Assembly (NCBI RefSeq): GCF_022693705.1
Contig: NZ_CP094288.1
Span: 263,185 to 327,184 of the forward strand
Direction: 5' to 3'
DNA: 64,000 nt
Source of the DNA: Infirmifilum sp. NZ
GTDB lineage: Archaea; Thermoproteota; Thermoprotei; Thermofilales; Thermofilaceae
Shown piece after piece: positions 57,739 to 64,000 of the stretch (the first letter of the stretch is position 1; each line of letters begins with the position of its first letter). Below the pieces are notes generated by a model that searched no databases, was not told the origin of the DNA, and was given only the letters and a program-made list of their open reading frames with translations. Made by a program: the position numbers and the translations under genes.

Positions 57739-58137
57739 CTAGGGCACTACCTCCAATCCCAGTGAGGATGCCACAGCTCTCTGCCTCTCATCTAGCGATA
57801 AGAGGGGCTTACCGTGGTGCAGCGCCTGAGCCAGGTACAGCGAGTCGTAGACCGTTACGCCGTGCTCAACCGCGATCTCGAACGCTCGCCCCACGTACCT
57901 CTCCTCGGGCTCCAGAACCATGTTCTTCTCGCGGTAGGAGTTGAAGAGCCCTATGATCTCCCTGGCTTCCTCGAGGCTGATAACCCCCCTGAGCCTCACG
58001 CTCCTCCACACCGCGTTGTAGAACTCCTTCACCGCATGATCCACCGAGACCGTCCGAACCATGTACCTCGCCAGCCCCCTCCAGCCCTCCTCCCTGAGGA
58101 AGAACGCCACCAGGGCGGACGCGTCAACCACTATCAC
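57739..58137 (-). CDS. vapC: PIN-domain toxin (VapC)
   Basis: A 132-residue PIN RNase with Asp5 in IVVDASALVAFFL, Glu in AVKEFYNAVW, Asp in TVYDSLYLAQAL and Asp in LLSLDERQRAVA. Its ATG overlaps the antitoxin end by 14 bases. It is a different toxin from that at 56795, in another family branch, with a helical (not AbrB) antitoxin. Confidence 0.92.
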   Translation of the reverse strand: MIVVDASALVAFFLREEGWRGLARYMVRTVSVDHAVKEFYNAVWRSVRLRGVISLEEAREIIGLFNSYREKNMVLEPEERYVGRAFEIAVEHGVTVYDSLYLAQALHHGKPLLSLDERQRAVASSLGLEVVP

Positions 58138-58366
58138 GATCCTCCCTCACCAGGGCGGCTGAGTAACCCCCAGGCACCTGCCAGCGCGCCCCCTCCAGCC
58201 TCCTCAGGACGTCCTCGAAGTTCTCCTCAGCCTCCAGCCTCCTGATGGTCTCCTCGATGAACCTCCTAACCTCCTCAGCCCAGTTCACCCTATCCCTGTA
58301 CCTCTCCATCTTCTCCTTGACCTCCCTCTTAATCTTCACGCTAAACACCGCGCTCAAGCCCTTCAC
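58124..58366 (-). CDS. vapB: Ribbon-helix-helix-like antitoxin (VapB)
   Basis: An 80-residue antitoxin with a short N-terminal strand (AVFSVKIKREVKEKMERY) and two helices (VNWAEEVRRFIEETIRRLE), the ribbon-helix-helix pattern common to crenarchaeal VapB. The C-terminal part (WQVPGGYSAALVREDRDSG) should contact the toxin. The GTG start has AAGGG just upstream, and GGTTTATTAATG about 35 bases before it is the likely promoter. Confidence 0.85.
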   Translation of the reverse strand: MKGLSAVFSVKIKREVKEKMERYRDRVNWAEEVRRFIEETIRRLEAEENFEDVLRRLEGARWQVPGGYSAALVREDRDSG

Positions 58367-58942
58367 CCCTTAGGCACAACGATGGTAGACTCATTAATAA
58401 ACCATATGGTCAACCAGCTCGTAACACCAGCTCGTTCAGAGAGCTCGTCATCAGCCAAGCGTCGGTGGTGTGCAACGAAGCAGGGCAGCCGAAGGTGTTC
58501 CTAGCTATCCTCCTCCCGCTAGCCCTCAACCTGTCCAGGAGTTGAAGAGGAACTCGTGGCACCCGGGCGGGCCCTGGGCTCGGCCGACCAGTAATTCATC
58601 TTTTTTATTATTTTTTGTTGTAATTAGTATTGGTCGGAGCCCTCTGGGCGCAGAACATGATCTAAGCTGACCAGGCTGGGCGCCTAGAAGTGGCGCGAGC
58701 GGCCCCGCTGGTATCCTAGCCCCCCTGCGTGTGCCCATATCTTCTCGAAGTACTCCGCTGCGGCCCTCGCGACTTCCACCCGTGACCTACGATGCGCTCA
58801 CTACCCGTGGAGGCTGAAGTTCAGGAGAAGCCCGCGAGGTACGTGAGAACCATCCTCACGACTCCAAGGCACTCGAGCTCCAGTAGCCCCTTCACCCGAG
58901 TCTCAGGATGCTTATTTATATTGCTGAAAACCTCCGGTACTC
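58367..58942. other. Intergenic with no clear gene
   Basis: The region shows short broken frames. A T-rich stretch TTTTTTATTATTTTTTG at about 58601-58617 could end transcription on the plus strand. GCTTATTTATA at 58910-58920 is the promoter of the next gene. Confidence 0.45.
58910..58920 (+). promoter_or_regulatory. TATA box of the large secreted protein gene
   Basis: GCTTATTTATA is centred about 28 bases before the ATG at 58943. Confidence 0.6.
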
Positions 58943-61231
58943 ATGGAGGCTACAAGCATGATGAAAACTCCCCTTTTCATTCTAGTTCTCGCTCTCCTCA
59001 CCGCCTGGCTCCTCATGCCATGCCCCCTCTCGAGCCCCCCTGTGCTCGCTGAGCCCGGCAGAGTTAGCGGGGCTGAAGGTGTGCCCACAAAAGTTGCCAC
59101 TAGGGCGCTGGCAGTTTACTTCGACGAACGCTACCCGAGCAACTGGGTCAATCCAAGGGAGATCGCGGCCAACATCAGGAAGACCCTTGACAGGCTCGGT
59201 ATCCCGTACCGAATCCTCAACGCCGAGGAGCTTAGGGACTACATGCTTCGAGAGACCGGCGTGGTCGTGTTCACGAGCGACGTAGCCCCGGACACCGTGT
59301 GGAACGGCAGTTCAAACTCGCTCGCGCTACAGTGGATTAGAGGCGGGGGAGTCGTCGTGTGGACGGGTGACTGGGAGTTCTACTACATCGGCTATGCCAA
59401 CGGCTCGAAAGTCCACAGGCCCGGCATTGAGAACAGCTTCCTCGGCCGGCAAGTCACCGTCGCCGTAGACGGGGGAGCCGTCACGAGGCCCACGGAGCTG
59501 GGGGCAAGGTATATCCCAAGCTTCAAATCGCTGAGAAGCTTCAGGCCCTTCGACGAGAGCAGGCTTAAGGGTGTTGAGTACGAGGCTTATGGTGCCGCTG
59601 AGCTCGGAGGCAGTAGGCTGCTCGACCCGTGCGCCGTGAAGGTCTGTGAAGGGTACTTCGTGAAGGTCTCCGCTAACGGGTTCGGAGACAACTTCGGCTT
59701 CGCGTACGCGCTGGAGCTTGTGCTTAACAGGTTTTACGGCGCTAAGGTGAGGCTCACCCCTGACTCGCCAAGCCCCTACTTCACGGGCGCGGGGATCGTC
59801 TACATCCTCCCCAGCGGCGCGTCCTCCCCCTACTGGAGGGAGAAGTACGGGGACAGGATATACTTCTACACTAAGTCGAACCTGAGCGACTACAGGAGAT
59901 TCATCGAAAACGACTTCAGAGTGATATCCTCAGCGGGGTACGACTTCGCCATACTCGTCGTCCCGCTGAGCGACACCGAGGTGTTCCGGTTTAACGCACG
60001 GCTCATCGACGAGCTTGCGCAACTCGCGCGCCTGAGAGTGCTCTACCTCGTGCTGCCGAAGTGGGAGTACGGAGACGAGTGGGAGTACCTGATCCCGGGA
60101 AGCAGAGTGAGCACGGCCCTCCTCTCCGTTTCGAAGCACCTGCTAAACCTCTCCTCCACGCTAGCGGTGGCTGTCTGGTACGGCTGGGAGGGGAGGGCGA
60201 TGAACCCAGGCGAGCTCGAGGGCTTCTACCTTTCTCTAGGCGACGCTGAGAGGGAGAAGGTATGGCTCTGGATAGACCAGCCCTTCATAGAGAAAGCCAA
60301 CTCATCCGGTATATTCGGGGTGCTCGACAGGCTCAACGCGACCCTCGTGACTGAGCTCTACGACCCGGTCAAGCTCTCCCTCTACCAGAACGCAACCCGA
60401 AAGCAGGTCATCGTGACAGGCTACTGGAACGCGAGCACCGTGGAAGAGTGGGTCAGCGGGGTGGAAGGCAAGCTTAGCCTCGTTGACACTCCCGGTAGGC
60501 TACTCGGCATCTGGATATTCTGGGACGTCAACGACGGCTGGGGAGAAGCCTACAGAGCCTACATAAGAGGAGAGCTAGCTAACCCCCTGCACAGGAAGGA
60601 GCAGGGGCCTCGCTACTACATCTTGGCTGAAAGCGAGTACGGGCAACCGATCGGCACAGGCTGGTACAACGCCGGGGAAAACGCCACCATCGAGGTACAG
60701 CCAACACTGATCGAGCTACCCAACGGGACGCGTAGAGCGTTCTCAGGCTGGTACGAGGGCCCCGAGCTAGCCAGCACGCAGTCGCGCTACAGCTTCCTCG
60801 CCGGCTCGAACCGCACCCTCACGGCGCGGTGGAGAACCCTCTACCTAGTCGAGGTCACCACGGAGAAAGGCGCAACCACGGGGGCAGGCTGGTACGAGGC
60901 TGGCTCCACGGCAAGAATATCGATCGCACCAACCGAGGTGCCGGAGAACACAACGCACAAGTGGGTGTTTTACGCCTGGGAAGTCAACGGAGAAACAGCC
61001 TCACGGCAACCCACGCTCAACATCACAGTGAACAGCCCCCTACGGGTCAGGGCCATCTGGAAGCTCGAGAAAACAGCGGGTCAAACCCCCAGCTGGGCTG
61101 AGCCAGTGTCCGCGCTGGCAGGCCTGATCCTAGTCACCCTAGCGGGCTTACTAGCCATCAGGCTCGCCCACACCTCGGCGCAACGAAAAGCGCGCGAACA
61201 CGCCCCAGAGCCTTCCCAACGGAGAAAGTAG
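58943..61231 (+). CDS. Large secreted protein with beta repeats and C-terminal anchor
   Basis: A surface protein of 762 residues with a signal peptide (MKTPLFILVLALLTAWLLM, residues 7-25), an N-terminal part with a class-I-glutamine-amidotransferase-like or Rossmann-like feel (VVVFTSDVAPDTVWNG and WIRGGGVVVWTGDW), a middle domain, and two repeats near the end, each with GxGWYxAG (IGTGWYNAGENATIEV and TGAGWYEAGSTARISI), which belong to the bacterial/archaeal 'repeat domain' group. A membrane helix (LAGLILVTLAGLLAIRL) and a basic tail follow. Many Asn-x-Ser/Thr sites suggest glycosylation. The start is ATG 58943, leaderless. The function is unknown; an envelope or S-layer-associated role is likely. 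Confidence 0.75.
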   Translation: MEATSMMKTPLFILVLALLTAWLLMPCPLSSPPVLAEPGRVSGAEGVPTKVATRALAVYFDERYPSNWVNPREIAANIRKTLDRLGIPYRILNAEELRDYMLRETGVVVFTSDVAPDTVWNGSSNSLALQWIRGGGVVVWTGDWEFYYIGYANGSKVHRPGIENSFLGRQVTVAVDGGAVTRPTELGARYIPSFKSLRSFRPFDESRLKGVEYEAYGAAELGGSRLLDPCAVKVCEGYFVKVSANGFGDNFGFAYALELVLNRFYGAKVRLTPDSPSPYFTGAGIVYILPSGASSPYWREKYGDRIYFYTKSNLSDYRRFIENDFRVISSAGYDFAILVVPLSDTEVFRFNARLIDELAQLARLRVLYLVLPKWEYGDEWEYLIPGSRVSTALLSVSKHLLNLSSTLAVAVWYGWEGRAMNPGELEGFYLSLGDAEREKVWLWIDQPFIEKANSSGIFGVLDRLNATLVTELYDPVKLSLYQNATRKQVIVTGYWNASTVEEWVSGVEGKLSLVDTPGRLLGIWIFWDVNDGWGEAYRAYIRGELANPLHRKEQGPRYYILAESEYGQPIGTGWYNAGENATIEVQPTLIELPNGTRRAFSGWYEGPELASTQSRYSFLAGSNRTLTARWRTLYLVEVTTEKGATTGAGWYEAGSTARISIAPTEVPENTTHKWVFYAWEVNGETASRQPTLNITVNSPLRVRAIWKLEKTAGQTPSWAEPVSALAGLILVTLAGLLAIRLAHTSAQRKAREHAPEPSQRRK

Positions 61232-61742
61232 AGCGCCGGCCGCAGGCTCAGCTGAGCGGCACGCCCCCTCACAGCATGCGTCGAAGCACCCGCAGGTCCC
61301 ACGTGGAGCTTTAAGAGCCACGCCAAGACCTGGGAGAGGTCTGTTCGGCCCTCCTCCTCAGCGCCGCCACCAGGTCCTCGCCCTCCCAGATGTGGCCGGA
61401 CTGCAGCCCGAGCCCCACAATCGAGTCCACTGTGCCTCCACCCAGCTCCCTCTCGGCGACTTCCGCCGCGCCCCTCGTGGGAGCGCCTCTACTCAGCCAA
61501 CGCCGCCGAGCCACACGCCTCCAGAGCCTCTCCGCAAGCCGCTCGAGCACCTAAACCATTGAGGTGAACAGCGAGCTAGCCTATGAACCTTACCTACCCG
61601 CGCACGAGGGTCACAGCCCCGCCCACCGCGCAGAAGAAAGCCCACCAAAATAAACCCAGCACTTTACGCCTGGTAAAAGTCTCAACTCATTCCCGCCGCA
61701 GACGCGCGCCAAGCTTAAAGGAAAGCAAGGCCTTCTAGAAGC
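61232..61742. other. Intergenic with possible remnant
   Basis: On the minus strand a 79-codon frame (61311-61550) encodes GEDLVAALRRRAEQTSPRS near its end, which resembles the tail of an archaeal antitoxin, but its first half is not protein-like. No intact gene is claimed. Confidence 0.35.
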
Positions 61743-62015
61743 GTGATCAGGGCCCGCATCGACGAGGAGCTGGAGAAGAGGTTCAGGGAGCTGGCGATGA
61801 AGAGGTTCGGGCACCGCAGAGGCTCGATCAGCAAGGCCCTCGAAGAGGCCATACGCATGTGGGTCTCGCACGTCGAGGGGGCTGAGGCCCTCGAGGGAGA
61901 CCCCGTTGAGGCCATCAGCGGCGCCCTCGCCGACATCGACCTAGACTCCGCGGAGCTCCAGCACAGGATCAAGCACCTCTGGACAACAAGGTTGCTGGGC
62001 GGTGCACCTGATTGA
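61743..62015 (+). CDS. Antitoxin of a broken VapBC pair
   Basis: A 90-residue protein with a ribbon-helix-helix-like start (IRARIDEELEKRFRELAMKR, then GSISKALEEAIRMWV). The C-terminal part is acidic (EGDPVEAISGALADIDLDS). The GTG start has no clear Shine-Dalgarno sequence. A PIN gene follows with a 14-base overlap but is frameshifted, so this antitoxin has lost its toxin partner. Confidence 0.75.
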   Translation: MIRARIDEELEKRFRELAMKRFGHRRGSISKALEEAIRMWVSHVEGAEALEGDPVEAISGALADIDLDSAELQHRIKHLWTTRLLGGAPD

Positions 62016-62200
62016 CACAAATATCTTCCTCGAAGTGATGCCCTCGCGCAGTAGAAGCGAGGAGTGCAAGAGGCTTCTCGGAGCCCTGAGAAGCGGCAAG
62101 CCGAGGGGGCGTGACGGACTCCACAATCCACTCGATTATGGCCACTCGTAGACCCGGGAAGCCTCACCCTCAAGCAGCAGCTCCCTCGCCCGGGGCGCAG
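62002..62200 (+). pseudogene. Frameshifted PIN toxin (VapC) remnant
   Basis: The GTG at 62002 opens VHLIDTNIFLEVMPSRSRSE, the N terminus of a PIN nuclease with its first Asp. After GALRSGKPRG the frame goes wrong; the expected next part (VTDSTIHSIM) continues in the next frame from about 62110, and a third frame holds LVDPGSLTLKQQL. Two or more indels are needed to explain it, and the rest of the gene is missing. Confidence 0.75.
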
Positions 62201-62270
62201 GCGATAGTCTCCTCCAACAACCTCGGGATCCCGAGGTTGGAGCCCAAGGGGGCTCCTAGACTGACACCGC

Positions 62271-62840
62271 TCAGTGGGGCGCGCCGGGCGCCAAACCCCT
62301 CAGGCCGCGGCTCCTCCTGCCCGAGCAGAAGCCCTCGCCCGCTGGCGTGGAGCCCTCCTCGAGGGCGCGAAGAACCTCGACGAGGCCTCTCACGTACCTG
62401 CCCCTGCTCCTCGCAGGGAACGGGAGGCACACAACAGGCACCCCCGGGCCCGCGAGCCGGACAGCCTCCTCGACGAGGTCGCACACCCTGCACAGCACGG
62501 CCACCACCAGCCTGGGCCTAAGCTCCCCGACAAGCCCCGCGAGCCGTTGCACAGCCGCCGCCAGCTCCCCCTCCGGCGCCTCGCCGACACGCCTACCCCT
62601 CCCGCCCAGCAGGTCCACCAGGAAGAACCCCCGAGACCTGAAGAACTCCAGGAACTCCGAGTAGCTGCCAAACCTCACCCCATACGCCTCCTCGAACGCC
62701 TCCCTCGTCGCCCGCCCCAGCTTAGAGCCCCCATGCGCGTAGAAGAAACTCCCGCCCGCCGGCGGAGACTCACCCACCATCAGCACCACCACCCTAGACG
62801 GCCTATACCGCTCCCTCAGCGCCTCAACCCTGCCGCCCAT
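62271..62840 (-). CDS. Possible uracil-DNA-glycosylase-fold protein
   Basis: A protein of about 189 residues. VVVLMVGESPPAGGSFFY near the start, FFLVDLLGG in the middle and VVAVLCRVCDLVEEAV, VPVVCLPFPARSRGRY further on suggest the UDG superfamily fold (active-site GESPP loop and a Pro/Ser-containing late loop), as in conserved archaeal relatives. Catalytic residues are not certain, so DNA repair is inference. The GTG at 62852 is an alternative start; ATG 62840 is preferred. The last 25 residues are basic and poorly ordered. Confidence 0.55.
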   Translation of the reverse strand: MGGRVEALRERYRPSRVVVLMVGESPPAGGSFFYAHGGSKLGRATREAFEEAYGVRFGSYSEFLEFFRSRGFFLVDLLGGRGRRVGEAPEGELAAAVQRLAGLVGELRPRLVVAVLCRVCDLVEEAVRLAGPGVPVVCLPFPARSRGRYVRGLVEVLRALEEGSTPAGEGFCSGRRSRGLRGLAPGAPH

Positions 62841-62852
62841 ACCACAGCTCAC

Positions 62853-63208
62853 ACCGCATCACTCGGTCATGAAGCTTATGCCATAGACGCTTCAAACCCC
62901 TTAACCTCAAGCTTCAGCATAGGGCTTCCCCTTGGTATTGACTAACGCTTGGGGTCGCCAACAAAGGGAGGCTTCTTGCTAATCCTTCCAGCTTCATTCC
63001 CACATTAAGCACCGAATGCACCACTTAACCTTTACCGCGACCAGTTGCCACAACCCCTCACGCGAGAAGTTTTTCTTTAGACCATCAACGTGCATCGCAC
63101 AGGTACATCTCCAGTTATGCTGGGAGAGAGCATAGGAGCAGCCATACCCTAAGTATGGAAGCAAATCTGAGAAAAAACACACCCGAAAAATAGTTAGCTC
63201 CAATTCAC
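62853..63208. other. Intergenic, nothing recognised
   Basis: The sequence falls in GC content from left to right. A minus-strand frame of 69 codons (62994-63203) has many Cys and Trp and no start context; I do not call it a gene. Confidence 0.4.
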
Positions 63209-63985
63209 CTACTCACCAAGGTTTATCACTGTATATATGATCCCGGTTCCACCTTCTCCACCCCTTTCTTCTATCTCTATACCCTCAGGGTCAGGGACAT
63301 CGTATGGATAATCATACCGCGTAAAAAGCTGAACAAAATCCTCGAAACATTTCTTTCCTTTGAAGTATGATATCAACTTCTGCAGAAAACTGGCTATACT
63401 ACAGTTATAGTATCCCATAGCAGAGAAAGCTGGCTCTCCTACGAAGCCCCTGAGGAAGTTGGACGCAAATCCGAAGGCGTCTAATGAACAGAGAGAAACG
63501 CCTAGAACTTCTCCGCTTAAAAGGGGTGGGGGTATAAAAGTAGGTAGATCTAATAGCCAAGGTACATACCAATTGCGATGGTAACGTAAATACAATGAGT
63601 AATAATCACACCAAAATAAATCTTCTCTATTCACTCTTTCTACTCTCGAATCGTTGGCACTAACAATGTCATCAAGGAGACGCGCGCTGATGTAAACGAG
63701 GTCATTTTCTCTAAGGTCAAATAGAGTGTATGAACCTAAGGTATAGGTATAGTTAGGCAGACGGTACTCTCTGCCCCGCCCACTTATTTTGAAGGGCGGA
63801 AAGCGTGAAAGCAGGTAAAGCTGAGCCTCATTCGACAGATCCCACACACCGTTTCTCGTTACCTTTGCTTGAGATATCGTGAGCTTCTCAAAAAATATTA
63901 GGTTCCTATAGACGACAGAAAGGATGAATATCAAATCACCAAGCTCCCTTCTAACATTGTCTCCTTTGAAATCAAAACTAGCCAT
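63209..63985 (-). CDS. AT-rich orphan protein
   Basis: I do not recognise this 258-residue protein. It is rich in Tyr, Phe and Leu and has no signal peptide or clear membrane helix. It contains stretches such as DLFWCDYYSLYLRYHRNWYV and SAMGYYNCSIASFLQKLISY. The codon use and GC content (low, many ATA and TTA) differ sharply from the surrounding genes, a sign of recent arrival, for example from a virus or plasmid. The start ATG at 63985 lies 15 bases from the window edge, so its promoter cannot be judged. Confidence 0.6.
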   Translation of the reverse strand: MASFDFKGDNVRRELGDLIFILSVVYRNLIFFEKLTISQAKVTRNGVWDLSNEAQLYLLSRFPPFKISGRGREYRLPNYTYTLGSYTLFDLRENDLVYISARLLDDIVSANDSRVERVNREDLFWCDYYSLYLRYHRNWYVPWLLDLPTFIPPPLLSGEVLGVSLCSLDAFGFASNFLRGFVGEPAFSAMGYYNCSIASFLQKLISYFKGKKCFEDFVQLFTRYDYPYDVPDPEGIEIEERGGEGGTGIIYTVINLGE

Positions 63986-64000
63986 GATCTTCCCATGAAT

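Noticed and set aside
62274-62945. 223-codon plus-strand frame
   Set aside because: Pro/Arg/His-rich shadow of the minus-strand UDG-like gene.

Overview
The window is a gene-dense stretch of a hyperthermophilic archaeon, most likely a Thermofilum-like member of the Thermoproteota. The signs are a high GC background, many genes starting about 25-35 bases after an archaeal TATA box with no ribosome binding site (leaderless style), frequent GTG and TTG starts, short operons with overlapping stops and starts, several VapBC pairs, a TrmB-regulated sugar ABC transporter, a PaREP1-like protein, and proteins of the coiled-coil-plus-nuclease type (DUF3782-like) found mainly in archaea. The genus is inference. 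No rRNA, complete tRNA, CRISPR array or intact insertion sequence was seen.

Layout. 0-10 kb: a ferritin-like protein cut by the window edge, a membrane-anchored serpin, methionyl-tRNA synthetase, a secreted hypothetical, a HAD-like hydrolase, and a three-gene operon of a NEW3-type exported protein with an ABC-2 ATPase and permease. 10-18.5 kb: an accessory zone with a DUF3782-like pseudogene broken by two in-frame stops, a second remnant of the same family, a small zincin-like protein, an AT-rich alpha/beta hydrolase fused to a membrane domain, two MFS transporters, a truncated 2-oxoacid oxidoreductase fragment and a superoxide reductase. 18.7-22.9 kb: the strongest candidate for an undescribed system, a small protein plus P-loop NTPase/nuclease-like pair converging on an OLD/AAA15-type ATPase plus TOPRIM pair. 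23-30 kb: secreted proteins, a beta-helix protein with a possible remnant of a relative, a CPBP protease, an intact DUF3782-like nuclease, and a CrtI-like oxidoreductase fused to a membrane domain.

30-36 kb: nucleic-acid repair genes (RNA ligase, pyrimidine-dimer glycosylase, MutY/MIG-like glycosylase), a VapBC pair, a Tat-exported phosphoesterase and an ArsB/NhaD-type permease. 36-44 kb: a tiny zinc-ribbon protein and a carbohydrate cluster (two permeases, binding protein, TrmB regulator, GHL6-type glycoside hydrolase, no ATPase gene), then a metal-dependent cyclase. 44-54 kb: a striking palindromic array, a HEPN/MNT pair, and an aldolase, alcohol dehydrogenase, FGGY kinase, APC permease and phosphoesterase set that looks like one catabolic route. 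54-64 kb: an SPFH protein, a peroxiredoxin, a 40-residue membrane protein, a PaREP1-like protein, two intact toxin-antitoxin pairs and one with a broken toxin, a large secreted protein, a possible uracil-DNA-glycosylase-fold protein and an AT-rich orphan gene.

The carbohydrate genes work as uptake plus breakdown modules under local control. The toxin-antitoxin pairs, decayed genes and low-GC orphans mark regions of turnover between housekeeping genes. Several starts were moved from the longest frame to an internal codon because a TATA box lies inside the longer frame; these cases are stated in the entries.
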